Both the position numbers and the translations under genes were made by a program. This document shows, piece after piece, positions 1 through 8,084 of a stretch of DNA of 64,000 nucleotides (its first letter is position 1; each line of letters starts with the position of its first letter). This DNA is from Sphingobium sp. CAP-1. Lineage in GTDB: Bacteria > Pseudomonadota > Alphaproteobacteria > Sphingomonadales > Sphingomonadaceae. The notes beneath the pieces are model-generated. The model was not told where the DNA came from. It saw only the letters and a list, made by a program, of their open reading frames with translations, and searched no databases. The stretch is taken from positions 558,001-622,000 of the forward strand of contig NZ_CP046253.1 in NCBI RefSeq assembly GCF_009720145.1. The letters are read 5' to 3'.

Positions 1-416
1 CGGTGGATGTCGCTCAAAAGCTGCGCGGGCCGACAAATCGTCCAAGCCGCACGCCTCGGCTTCTCACCCCAGGACAAGTGGTCGAAGCCGGCTTATTCGG
101 GGTGCGCGACCTACCCCCGTCCTTCGCGCCCGCCTCTGGCGAGAGCTGGACCTCCAAAATGCGGCAGTTCGACAATGTGCGGGTTGCGGACCTGATCGAC
201 GAGGCCAATCGTTATTCCAGAGTTCAGATCCGGCAGCCCATCGCGGAAGTCGCCAATTTACGCGCATCGGGAACATTCGCTATCGATGATCCAAGGCGGC
301 TTGCGACCAATCTCAGCTTGCTCTTTGGCCTGAAAGTGACGGAAATGCCAGGCGAAGCCATAGCGCTCAGCCCCTCTGAAATAAAAATTTCACATAGCGA
401 GGAGCAAACACCATAA
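1..416 (+). CDS. FecR-family anti-sigma regulator, C-terminal part (5' truncated by window)
   Basis: About 138 codons read in frame from position 3 to a stop at 414-416, with no start needed inside the window. The C-terminal half has the FecR C-terminal (DUF4974-type) pattern: a conserved tryptophan (ESWTSKM), the 'LIDEANRYSRVQI' block, then 'ASGTFAIDDPRRLATNLSL' and a final short strand. In the family, an inner-membrane FecR carries a signal from an outer-membrane TonB receptor to an ECF sigma factor. That fits the next gene, 66 bp downstream, whose receptor has a signalling (STN) domain. The ECF sigma gene expected beside fecR would lie left of the window. The family call is firm; the exact N-terminus is not visible. 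Confidence 0.85.
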   Translation, partial: VDVAQKLRGPTNRPSRTPRLLTPGQVVEAGLFGVRDLPPSFAPASGESWTSKMRQFDNVRVADLIDEANRYSRVQIRQPIAEVANLRASGTFAIDDPRRLATNLSLLFGLKVTEMPGEAIALSPSEIKISHSEEQTP

Positions 417-482
417 ATTCCGATCCGGGAACGTGGGGCCAGTCAGAGCATCGAAAAACGATGCAAAGACAAGGGGGCCCTC

Positions 483-3062
483 GTGCGGAACATCTCTCAC
501 AATCTTGCCAACATCATTGCACTCGCCACGGCAGTCGGCATTTCTGCCGCATCGCCGATCCTGCTGGCAGAAACGCAGACCGAGCAGACATTTCACATCG
601 AGGCCCAGGATCTCGGTGATGCCTTGCGGGCCATCGGCGCCCAGCTTGGCCGCGAGGTCATGTTTCAGCCGGCCATGGTGGAAGGGCGTCTGTCGCCCAA
701 GCTGGATGGCCGCTACGCCCCCGCGAAGGCGCTGCGCCTGCTTCTCAAGGGCACAGGCCTGCGTGCCATTGAGAATGGCGGAAGCTTCGTAATCGTCAGC
801 AATTCGACCTCGCAGCGATCGGATGGAAGCGAAGACGCATCGGACACCATCCTTGTCACCGGCTCCCGGATCAGGGGTGCCAACATCGCGGCGCCGGTGA
901 TCGAAGTATCACAGAAGGAGATGCGTCAATCGGGCCAGAATGATCTCGGCGAAGTCATCCGCTCGCTGCCGCAAAGCTTCAGCGGCGGCCAGAACCCCTC
1001 AGTCGCGCCGGGCAATGTCGGGATCGCAAACCAGAATCTTTCAGGCGGGTCCACCGCGAACCTGCGTGGCCTGGGCGGCGACGCCACTCTCACCTTGCTC
1101 AACGGCCACCGCTTGTCCTACGGATCGGCAGTCCAGGCCGTGGACATCAGCGCGATCCCTGTTTCGGTCGTCAGCCGCATGGAGGTGATCCCCGACGGCG
1201 CCTCGGCGATCTATGGTTCGGACGCTGTGGGCGGCGTCGTCAACATCATCCTGAAGCGCGACTATGAGGGCTATTCCACGTCCGCCAGGCTGGGTGCCGC
1301 GACCGACGGCGGAGATGTAGAGCAGCAATATAACGCGACTGCCGGCTTTCGCTGGGGTTCCGGTGGATTGATTGTCGCCTATGATTTTCTCAAGGGCAGC
1401 GACATCACGGCGCGCGACCGCAGCTACACCAGCTATATGCCGGACACGGCCACATTGCTCCCCTCACGAAAAAATCACAGCCTCATCCTGAGCGGGCATC
1501 AGGCGATCGGCCCTGACCTCGAATTTGCCATCGACGCTCTTTTCAATCGCCGCGACATTTCGTCGATGCTCGCGCTGACCGAGAATAGCGGCTATCTCAA
1601 TACGCCGGTGAACAAGAGCTTCGCGCTGGCGCCATCATTGGCGTGGAGGATCAATGCCGACTGGACGCTCAGCCTGAGCGGGCTCTATGGTCGTGATCGC
1701 ACCGATTATGATCAGCGCTTTCTGTCGAACGGGACGGTCGCTAGCAGGGCCTATGGCTGCTACTGCAATGTCGCGCGATCGGTCGAACTGAGCGCAGAAG
1801 GCAAGCTCCTCGAGCTGCCAGCGGGCGACCTTCGTCTCGCGATCGGCGGTGGCTATCGATATAACAGCTTCGAGGACACGAACGCCTCTGGCAGTCAATC
1901 AAATGGCGGCGGCAGCATCGACAGCAGCTATGCCTTCGGCGAGCTCAATGTTCCCGTCATATCCCCCGAGCAGGATTTCAACTGGGCCTATCGGATCTCG
2001 ATCAACGGGGCGCTACGCTATGAGCGTTACCCCGGCATTGATGAAGTGGCTACGCCCAAGCTGGGCCTCATATATTCCCCGACGCGAGATTTCGATCTCA
2101 AAGCGTCCTGGGGGAAGTCGTTCAAGGCCCCCACCCTCCTGCAACAATATCAGATGCGCTATGTGACCCTGCGCGCAGCGACCGCTTATGGGGGAACCGA
2201 ATTTCCCGCCGGATCAGTCGCCATGATGAGCCAGGGCGGCAATCCGGACCTGAAGCCTGAAAGAGCCGAGACCTGGACCTTCACCCTCGGCGCGCATCCG
2301 TCGGCAATCCCGGGGCTGCGACTCGACGCGTCCTATTTCAACATCCGCTATAAGAACCGGATCATTCAGCCGATCTCCGGGGTCAATCAATATTCCGCAC
2401 TGAGTAATCCGATCTTCGCGGACTATGTGATTTACGCGCCTGACGCTGCCACGCAGGCCGCCCTCATCGCATCGACCAATGGTCAGCTGAACAATTACAG
2501 CGGCTCGGCCTATGATCCATCGACGGTCGTCGCCATCGCCTTCAACAATTTCATCAACGGGACAGAGCAGAAGATCGAGGGCTTCGATCTGAGCGGGCAG
2601 TATAGCTTCCCCATCGGCGCCTATGGCGAACTGAACATCGGCGGCAACGCTTCGTGGCTGAAATCGACCGAACAGATCAATGAGAATGCGCCGGTCAACG
2701 ATCTCGCCGGCATCATCTACAATCCGCCGAAATTTCGCGGTCGGTTCAACATGAGCTGGACGAAGGGCGGCTTCACGCTGGCGGGCTATGCCAACTATTC
2801 AGGGCGGCTGCGGGATACGCGCTCCACGAGCCAGAGCGACGTCAAATCCCAAACCACCTTCGATCTGAACGCGCTGCTCAATCTCCCGGCGGACAGCCTG
2901 CTTGGAGCGTGGGACATCGCGCTCAGCGCGCGCAACCTGTTCAATGCGCGGCCACCCTATGCGGCGCCGAGCGGCGGCAACAGTTTTTATGTGAACTATG
3001 ATTCGACCAATTACTCACCAATCGGCCGCTTCGTCAGCCTGAGCATCACGAAGCACTGGTGA
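483..3062 (+). CDS. TonB-dependent receptor with STN signalling domain (putative lasso-peptide transducer)
   Basis: This is an 859-residue outer-membrane receptor with a GTG start. Residues 1-29 form a signal peptide. An STN (secretin/TonB short N-terminal) domain follows at about 37-105, then a TonB-box-like stretch DTILVTGSR (121-129), a plug domain (about 135-260, with NLRGLG and DGASAIYGSDAVGGVVNI blocks) and a 22-strand-type barrel ending in an aromatic residue (SITKHW). STN domains talk to FecR proteins, so this is a transducer type that senses its ligand and derepresses an ECF sigma factor. Its ATG/TGA spacing to the isopeptidase gene is one base, implying co-translation. The ligand is inferred to be a lasso peptide from that neighbour; the barrel itself does not name it. 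Confidence 0.9.
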   Translation: MRNISHNLANIIALATAVGISAASPILLAETQTEQTFHIEAQDLGDALRAIGAQLGREVMFQPAMVEGRLSPKLDGRYAPAKALRLLLKGTGLRAIENGGSFVIVSNSTSQRSDGSEDASDTILVTGSRIRGANIAAPVIEVSQKEMRQSGQNDLGEVIRSLPQSFSGGQNPSVAPGNVGIANQNLSGGSTANLRGLGGDATLTLLNGHRLSYGSAVQAVDISAIPVSVVSRMEVIPDGASAIYGSDAVGGVVNIILKRDYEGYSTSARLGAATDGGDVEQQYNATAGFRWGSGGLIVAYDFLKGSDITARDRSYTSYMPDTATLLPSRKNHSLILSGHQAIGPDLEFAIDALFNRRDISSMLALTENSGYLNTPVNKSFALAPSLAWRINADWTLSLSGLYGRDRTDYDQRFLSNGTVASRAYGCYCNVARSVELSAEGKLLELPAGDLRLAIGGGYRYNSFEDTNASGSQSNGGGSIDSSYAFGELNVPVISPEQDFNWAYRISINGALRYERYPGIDEVATPKLGLIYSPTRDFDLKASWGKSFKAPTLLQQYQMRYVTLRAATAYGGTEFPAGSVAMMSQGGNPDLKPERAETWTFTLGAHPSAIPGLRLDASYFNIRYKNRIIQPISGVNQYSALSNPIFADYVIYAPDAATQAALIASTNGQLNNYSGSAYDPSTVVAIAFNNFINGTEQKIEGFDLSGQYSFPIGAYGELNIGGNASWLKSTEQINENAPVNDLAGIIYNPPKFRGRFNMSWTKGGFTLAGYANYSGRLRDTRSTSQSDVKSQTTFDLNALLNLPADSLLGAWDIALSARNLFNARPPYAAPSGGNSFYVNYDSTNYSPIGRFVSLSITKHW

Positions 3063-3063
3063 C

Positions 3064-5211
3064 ATGATGACCAGTCGGTTCGCGAAAACGAAAAGGCCAT
3101 ATCCGTTCGATGCTGCCCGGGCTCTGATATTCGCCGCCATACCCTTGTCCATGGCGACGCATGTTCTGGCCCAACCCCGCAGCGGCATCGCGACGGAGGG
3201 AGAGAGCACCCCATGCTCTCTCCCAAACCCAACGATCAGAAACAAGGAACTCAAAGATATCAGTGCAGAAGCGCTGATTGGCTTGCGGGATTTTGGAAGC
3301 CTTTCACTCGATGCCGCCCCGATGCAGCTTTCCCCGGACGGTCGCATAGTCGCGCTCCAGCTTCGACGCGCCGATCCGGTGACGAACCGCTATTGCTCTG
3401 CTCTCGTGCTGATCCCGACCGCCGGGCACAGCGACCCAAGGGTCGTCGATGATGCCGGGGAAATTGAACGAGCCAGCTTCGACAAATATGGTGTTGTCGG
3501 CATTCCACTCGGCATTCCCAAGCCCCCCCTCATTCGATGGGATCCGACTGGTCGATCCCTCGCCTATGTCAAACAGGTCGGCGGCAAGGCTGAAATCTGG
3601 ATCGTTCATTCCGACGGTTCAAACCCTCACATGCTCTTCCGTTCCGATGTTGATGTGGAAGCGATGGAATGGTCCAGAACCAGCGACGCCCTCATTTTTC
3701 GCAATCGACCTGGCCTTGTAGCAGCCAGGCAAGAAATCGCCCGCGAGGGCTTGAACGGCTATCGGTATGACGAGCGCTTCTGGCCCCTTGGCAGCAACCG
3801 GCCCCTTCCCTCCGATCAGGTTCCAGCGTTTCTCCAGACAGTCGACATTGGAAGTGCCGCTGTTCGAATGGCAACACCGCAGGAGCAGGAACGGCTAGCC
3901 CCTACCGGTAGCGCGCGCCCGGTAGGGACGCGGGCCTATGCAAAGATCGATGGCAATCACGCAGCATGGTCGATTGCCGACGACCCCACAAAATTTCGCC
4001 AGCCTGCCCGGCTGCACGCCCGCATCGGCTCTGTGACATATGATTGTGCGAGCGCTGAATGCCAGAATGTCACGGACGTCTGGTGGTTCGGCGAGACGCT
4101 GCTCATCTTTGCGACGCGCGAAGGGGCGACGGATGAGAGGACCGGACTTTATGCCTGGAGTCCGGGGCGTGGTTCGCCCCGCAGGATCATGCTCACCAAT
4201 GACGCGTTATTCGGGTGCGGGCCGGCAGGCAAACGGCTCATCTGCGCCCGCGAAACATCCCTGCGTCCACGTCATATCATTTCGATCAAAGTGGACACTG
4301 GCGCCGCCGACACCATTTTCGAACCCAATCCGGAATTTGCGCAGTACCGGCTTGGCACCGTCCAGCGCCTGATCTGGAAAAACAGCTTCGGGATCGAAAG
4401 CTTCGGTGATCTCGTCCTTCCAGCCGGCCGTCAGGCCAAGGGTCCACTTCCGCTGGTCATCGTCCAATATGAATCGCGGGGCTTCCTGCGCGGCGGCACG
4501 GCGGACGAATATCCGATCCAGCTGCTGGCCGCGCGCGGCTTCGCAGTGCTCAGCTTCAACAAACCGAAAGCTTTTGCGCTTCACGGCCCCGCTGTCACCT
4601 ATGATGAATATCTGCAGGCAAACCAAAAAGGCTGGATCGATCGACGGAGTATATTGTCGGCGCTGGAGACCATAATAGACCGCCTCGCCCATGACGGTAT
4701 CGTCGATCCTCGTCGAGTGGCGATCACCGGCCAAAGCGATGGCGCCACCACCGCGACATTCGCACTGATCCACTCGGAAAAATTCGCCGCCGCCGCGCTA
4801 AGCACCTGCTGCGAAGACCCGAGCATGATGATCGGCAACGGTGAGGGATATCAGAAATGGTATGAGAGCTTCGGCTACCCCTCAGCCGGCGATCCAGCGA
4901 AGGATTTCTGGTCACAATCGTCCCTCGCGATGCATGCAATGAAGCGCCCTGTCCCTATCCTGATCCAGGCGTCAGAGGAGGAGTATCGAATGGCGCTCAA
5001 CACATATGAAGTTCTCCGAGCCAGCAAATGGCCTATAGAGATGTACATATTTCCGTCAGAGGGGCATGTAAAATTCCAGCCCGCGCACCGTTTGGCGGTT
5101 TACCGCAGGGTGGTCGATTGGCTTCGGCGCATCTTTATCGAGCCGATGATCAATGGCAGCTTCGTGCCGCCAGCCACGCCTCCGCGTCCACGAAAATTGC
5201 TAGACGGCTGA
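3064..5211 (+). CDS. S9-family serine peptidase, Atxe2-like lasso-peptide isopeptidase
   Basis: This is a 715-residue prolyl-oligopeptidase-fold protein. A signal peptide (cleavage near Ala36) sends it to the periplasm. Residues of about 60-440 look like the beta-propeller and about 440-700 the alpha/beta-hydrolase domain. The nucleophile elbow GQSDG (556-560, Ser558) is followed by an 'AAALSTCCEDPS' block that I recognise as typical of Atxe2-type lasso isopeptidases, and the histidine is His668 (SEGHVKFQP). These enzymes hydrolyse the isopeptide bond closing the lasso macrocycle and linearise the peptide. The acid of the triad falls in ASEEEY (636-641), where glutamates stand where Asp is usual. 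The gene lies one base behind the receptor gene. A generic S9 peptidase is the alternative, but context and the CCEDPS block argue against it. Confidence 0.85.
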   Translation: MMTSRFAKTKRPYPFDAARALIFAAIPLSMATHVLAQPRSGIATEGESTPCSLPNPTIRNKELKDISAEALIGLRDFGSLSLDAAPMQLSPDGRIVALQLRRADPVTNRYCSALVLIPTAGHSDPRVVDDAGEIERASFDKYGVVGIPLGIPKPPLIRWDPTGRSLAYVKQVGGKAEIWIVHSDGSNPHMLFRSDVDVEAMEWSRTSDALIFRNRPGLVAARQEIAREGLNGYRYDERFWPLGSNRPLPSDQVPAFLQTVDIGSAAVRMATPQEQERLAPTGSARPVGTRAYAKIDGNHAAWSIADDPTKFRQPARLHARIGSVTYDCASAECQNVTDVWWFGETLLIFATREGATDERTGLYAWSPGRGSPRRIMLTNDALFGCGPAGKRLICARETSLRPRHIISIKVDTGAADTIFEPNPEFAQYRLGTVQRLIWKNSFGIESFGDLVLPAGRQAKGPLPLVIVQYESRGFLRGGTADEYPIQLLAARGFAVLSFNKPKAFALHGPAVTYDEYLQANQKGWIDRRSILSALETIIDRLAHDGIVDPRRVAITGQSDGATTATFALIHSEKFAAAALSTCCEDPSMMIGNGEGYQKWYESFGYPSAGDPAKDFWSQSSLAMHAMKRPVPILIQASEEEYRMALNTYEVLRASKWPIEMYIFPSEGHVKFQPAHRLAVYRRVVDWLRRIFIEPMINGSFVPPATPPRPRKLLDG

Positions 5212-5311
5212 TAATCTCGGGACGCAGCTTTTCCGGGACGCTGAGGGCGTCGAGGCAAGCAGCACGATCGATCAGGCCATGCTCGGCGAGTTGGCCCTCA
5301 AAGAGCATGGT
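5150..5311 (-). pseudogene. C-terminal remnant of lasso-peptide asparagine synthetase-like protein, cut by IS21
   Basis: Reading the minus strand from the IS boundary (5311) gives 53 sense codons then TGA at 5150-5152. The peptide contains 'FEGQLAEHGLIDRAA' and ends with 'FVDAEAWLAARSCH'. This matches the usual end of lasso-peptide asparagine synthetase homologues (McjC/AtxC type, which close the macrolactam): a 'GxLAxxGLxD' helix, a variable loop, then a hydrophobic stretch with EAWL. The gene would be convergent with the isopeptidase gene and overlaps its 3' end by 62 bp. Everything upstream of this stub is replaced by the insertion sequence and I find no continuation on the far side. The identity rests on a short pattern recognised by eye, so it is probable rather than certain. 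Confidence 0.6.
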
Positions 5312-5365
5312 TGTCAATCGGCGTCCAAACGGGACCCCCGATCGGCGCGCAAAAGGGACCCCCTC
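5312..5365. repeat. IS21 left terminal repeat (istB side) with two internal motif copies
   Basis: Terminal TGTC is followed by two tandem copies of the IS-end motif at 5317-5338 and 5341-5362. They match the two inverted copies at the other end of the element, with a few differences. Confidence 0.85.
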
Positions 5366-5482
5366 TCAAGGATGGCATGACGGTCGAGGAACGTTCCTTG
5401 CGCTGCGCGCGGCGTAGGGAGGGCGGAGCCCGACCGGAGACGCGCGCAGCGCAAAGCATCTTAATCCCGGCATGCGTTGGGA

Positions 5483-6211
5483 TCAGTTTCGGTTCTTGAA
5501 GCGCCAGCTGTCATTGCCGGTCTCGATGATGTCGCAATGATGGGTGACGCGATCGAGGAGTGCGGTGGTCATCTTGGGATCGCCGAACACGGTGGGCCAT
5601 TCCCCGAACGCCAGATTGGTGGTGATGACGACGCTGGTTTGCTCGTAAAGCTTGCTGACCAGATGGAACAGCAACTGCCCGCCTGAGCGGGCGAACGGCA
5701 GATAGCCAAGCTCGTCCAGAACCACGAGATCGAGCCGGGAGAGCTGGGAGGCAAGCGCGCCGCTCTTGCCGATCCGGGCCTCTTCTTCGAGGCGGGTCAC
5801 CAGATCGACCGTGTTGAAGTAACGCCCTCGCGCCCCGGCGCGAACGACATTGGCGGTGATGGCGATGGCCAGATGGGTTTTGCCGGTGCCTGTGCCGCCG
5901 ACCAGGACGACATTGCGCCGTGCAGGCAGGAACGCGCCGCTGTGTAGCGAACGGACCAGCGCCTCGTTGATTGGCGTCCCCTCGAAGTGGAAGGCATCGA
6001 GGTCCTTCACCACCGGCAGCTTGGCGGCTGCCATCCGGTATCGGATCGAGGCTGCGTGGCGGTGGGTTGCCTCCGCGCGCAGCAGATCGGTCAGTATCTC
6101 CATCGTCGTGCGCTGCCGCTGAAGGCCGGTGGTGACGGCCTCATCGAACGCGCCAGCCATCCCCTTGAGTCCGAGCCCGCGCATCGCGTCGATCATGTCA
6201 TGCCGCTGCAT
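5483..6211 (-). CDS. istB: IS21 helper ATPase IstB
   Basis: This 242-residue AAA+ ATPase works with the IstA transposase in choosing the target and activating strand transfer. The Walker A motif GGTGTGKT is at 105-112, and a Walker B block LVVLDELGYLPF follows. The length is typical of short-form IstB proteins. It is translated from an ATG that overlaps the istA 3' end by 14 bp, so it is probably translationally coupled to istA. Confidence 0.95.
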   Translation of the reverse strand: MQRHDMIDAMRGLGLKGMAGAFDEAVTTGLQRQRTTMEILTDLLRAEATHRHAASIRYRMAAAKLPVVKDLDAFHFEGTPINEALVRSLHSGAFLPARRNVVLVGGTGTGKTHLAIAITANVVRAGARGRYFNTVDLVTRLEEEARIGKSGALASQLSRLDLVVLDELGYLPFARSGGQLLFHLVSKLYEQTSVVITTNLAFGEWPTVFGDPKMTTALLDRVTHHCDIIETGNDSWRFKNRN

Positions 6212-7712
6212 GGAAGTTCCTCAGTTGGTCGTAACGGGCACAGTCGGCGATCGGCGGATGCCGCAGGGCATTGTCCTCCGAAGTGACGATCGTCAGCGGT
6301 CGCGGCGGTTCGCGGCGCCGTGCCAGGATGTTGAGGATCAGATCGTCGCTTGCCGTGCCGGTCGCCAGCGCCTCCCGCACGGCGGCCTCGACGAGTTCCA
6401 GACCGTCGGTCAGCACGGCCGCCAGCACGCGCACGAACCGCCGATCGGCATCATCGCCGTTGCCCAGCTTGCGCCGCAACCGGGCTAAGGCCGGCGGCAG
6501 TTCCCAGTCTTGGAAGGGGGCGCCGTTGCGCAAAGCGCCGGGCTTGCGGGCCAGCACCGGCAGATAGTGCCAGGGATCATAGATGGTGCGGTTCCGCCCG
6601 AAGAAGCGGGGATGCTCGGCAACGACCTCATCATCGCATCGCACGATGATGCGGTCGGCATAAGCCCGGACCTGCACCGTGCGCCGTGCGACCGTCGAGA
6701 GGACCGAGTATCGGTTGCGATCGAAGCTGATCAGGCAGGTGCCCGACACGCCATGCTCGCTCTCGTTGAAGCCGTCGAACGGCCCCAACATCGACTGCAA
6801 TGCAGGGCGTTCCATCTCCAGCATCTGCCCCACGGTCTGTTCGCCCTGCTCAGGATGCGCCTGTCGTTCGGCCCAGCGCCGGCACTCGGCCTCTAGCCAG
6901 CCGTTGAGCTCCTCGAGGCTGGCGAACCGCAGACGAGGCTGGAAGAAGCGCCCTCGGATCGTCTGCACCTGGTTCTCGACCTGGCCCTTCTCCCATCCCG
7001 CCGCCGGCGAGCAGGCCGTGGGCTCGACCATATAATGGTCGGCCATGATCAGGAACCGCCGGTTGAACACCCGCTCCTTGCCGGTGAACACGCTTGTCAC
7101 CGCCGTCTTCATATTATCGTAGATGCCGCGCTTGGGCACGCCGCCGAAAAAGGCAAAGGCGCGCGCATGCGCATCAAACAGCATCTCCTGGCTCTCGCGC
7201 GGATAGGCCCGGACATACACCGCCCGCGATGCGCACAGCCGCATGTGCGCGACCTTCACCCGCATCGGCTTGCCGTCGATCTCGACATCTTCGTGGCTCC
7301 AGTCGAACTGGTAGGCCTCGCCGGGCTGGAACAGCATCGGAATAAAGGCCGTCGTCCCGTCGCCGGAATCCCTGCGCCGCTCGACCTTCCACCGTGCCGC
7401 ATAGCGGCGCACAGCATCGTAAGAGCCCTCGAAACCCTCCCGCACCAGGAGGTCGTGGATACGGGTCATCCGAAGCCGGTCACGCCGGCCCCGTAACTCG
7501 TTCTCTTCCAACAGCACATCCAGACGTTCCTGAAACGGACCGATCCGCGGCAGCGGCTGAACCTTGCGTCGATAATCAAATGCGCCTTCCGGCGCTCGGA
7601 TCGCCTTGCGGATCACCTTCCGCGACACATGCAGATCACGCGCGATCGCCTTGATCGCCTTCCCGCCGGCGAACTCTCGCCGGATCCGAACCACTGTCTC
7701 CAAAACCAACAT
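6198..7712 (-). CDS. istA: IS21 transposase IstA
   Basis: This is a 504-residue DDE transposase. The N-terminus has a helix-turn-helix (KAIARDLHVSRKVIRKAI, about 17-36). The catalytic core shows the three acidic landmarks: Asp in AYQFDWSHED, Asp in RGIYDNMKT and Glu in GWEKGQVENQ. A beta-barrel-like region with CLISFDRNRYSV and a C-terminal IstB-contacting tail follow. The reading frame is full length with no internal stops, so the element is likely functional. Confidence 0.95.
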   Translation of the reverse strand: MLVLETVVRIRREFAGGKAIKAIARDLHVSRKVIRKAIRAPEGAFDYRRKVQPLPRIGPFQERLDVLLEENELRGRRDRLRMTRIHDLLVREGFEGSYDAVRRYAARWKVERRRDSGDGTTAFIPMLFQPGEAYQFDWSHEDVEIDGKPMRVKVAHMRLCASRAVYVRAYPRESQEMLFDAHARAFAFFGGVPKRGIYDNMKTAVTSVFTGKERVFNRRFLIMADHYMVEPTACSPAAGWEKGQVENQVQTIRGRFFQPRLRFASLEELNGWLEAECRRWAERQAHPEQGEQTVGQMLEMERPALQSMLGPFDGFNESEHGVSGTCLISFDRNRYSVLSTVARRTVQVRAYADRIIVRCDDEVVAEHPRFFGRNRTIYDPWHYLPVLARKPGALRNGAPFQDWELPPALARLRRKLGNGDDADRRFVRVLAAVLTDGLELVEAAVREALATGTASDDLILNILARRREPPRPLTIVTSEDNALRHPPIADCARYDQLRNFHAAA

Positions 7713-7762
7713 CCCGATCTCGCCGCCTGAACATCCAGACGACTGTTTAAGCTATCGAAATG

Positions 7763-7824
7763 AGGGGTCCCTTTTAGACGCCGATCACCCCGCTAACGGG
7801 GTCCTTTTTGCACGCCGATTCACA
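7763..7824. repeat. IS21 right terminal repeat (istA side) with two internal motif copies
   Basis: Motif copies lie at 7764-7785 and 7798-7819 in inverse orientation to the left end, and the element closes with CACA at 7821-7824. The interval between istA and this end (7713-7762) probably carries the istA promoter, but I see no clear -35/-10 pair. Confidence 0.85.
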
Positions 7825-7978
7825 TCATAGACCGCGTGTTCCATGAGATTTTTTGCCTGCGTTTGGCGAAGCAACCGCGATCACCCAGCGCCCGAGACGA
7901 AACTTAGAGCAAAATACGCGAGACAAAATGCGAGACAAACTACCTCGCAAATAGTCTAAGCCATTGAAAAATAAGGAA
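7825..7978. other. Non-coding junction between the IS21 element and tRNA-Ile, with direct repeats
   Basis: This AT-richer 154-bp stretch has no plausible ORF. It contains two near-identical direct repeats GCGAGACAAAA / GCGAGACAAAC (7918-7928 and 7930-7940) and a weaker third, CGAGACGAAAC (7893-7903), in the 90 bp downstream of the tRNA 3' end. Clustered short direct repeats next to a tRNA 3' end resemble arm-type integrase sites of tRNA-targeting islands. No integrase gene is visible here, so this is only suggestive. Confidence 0.4.
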
Positions 7979-8054
7979 TGGTGGGCCCGGCAGGACTCGA
8001 ACCCGCAACCTAGCCGTTATGAGCGGCCAGCTCTAACCATTGAGCTACAGGCCC
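7979..8054 (-). tRNA. tRNA-Ile(CAT), the AUA-reading isoleucine tRNA
   Basis: The gene is 76 nt including an encoded CCA. A seven-pair acceptor stem (GGGCCTG with CGGGCCC), a D-arm, the anticodon arm GGCCG-CTCATAA-CGGCT and a T-arm GCGGG-TTCGAGT-CCTGC all fold. CAT could mean initiator Met, elongator Met or Ile2. The acceptor and anticodon stems resemble the alphaproteobacterial tRNA-Ile2 rather than either Met form. C34 would need lysidine modification by TilS. The 3' end faces the IS21 and lasso region. Confidence 0.85.
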
Positions 8055-8084
8055 CACCCGAAGAGGAAGTCCGATTAGGCAGCA

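Larger units (their letters stand above)
5312..7824 (-). mobile_element. IS21-family insertion sequence, complete
   Basis: The element is about 2.5 kb, bounded by TGTCAATCGGCGTCC on the left and the inverse of TGTGAATCGGCGTGC on the right (5'-TG...CA-3' ends). It carries istA and istB in the usual order on the minus strand, overlapping by 14 bp. Each end holds two copies of a roughly 22-bp motif of the form ATCGGCGnnnAAAnGGACCCC, as expected of IS21-type ends with repeated transposase-binding sites. Flanking bases (CATGGT on the left, TCATAG on the right) show no clean 4-8 bp target duplication. Both genes look intact, so the element may still be active. Confidence 0.93.

Noticed and set aside
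5306..7830. Target-site duplication at the IS21 ends
   Set aside because: CATGGT and TCATAG share only scattered bases; shifting the ends by one or two bases does not give a match.
7825..7978. Right-hand continuation of the severed cyclase gene beyond the IS
   Set aside because: Translated frames on the minus strand show no asparagine-synthetase motifs, so this DNA is not the missing part.
7979..8054. Reading this tRNA as initiator or elongator Met
   Set aside because: It lacks the initiator's GGG/CCC anticodon stem, and its acceptor and anticodon stems differ from elongator Met and match the Ile2 type.
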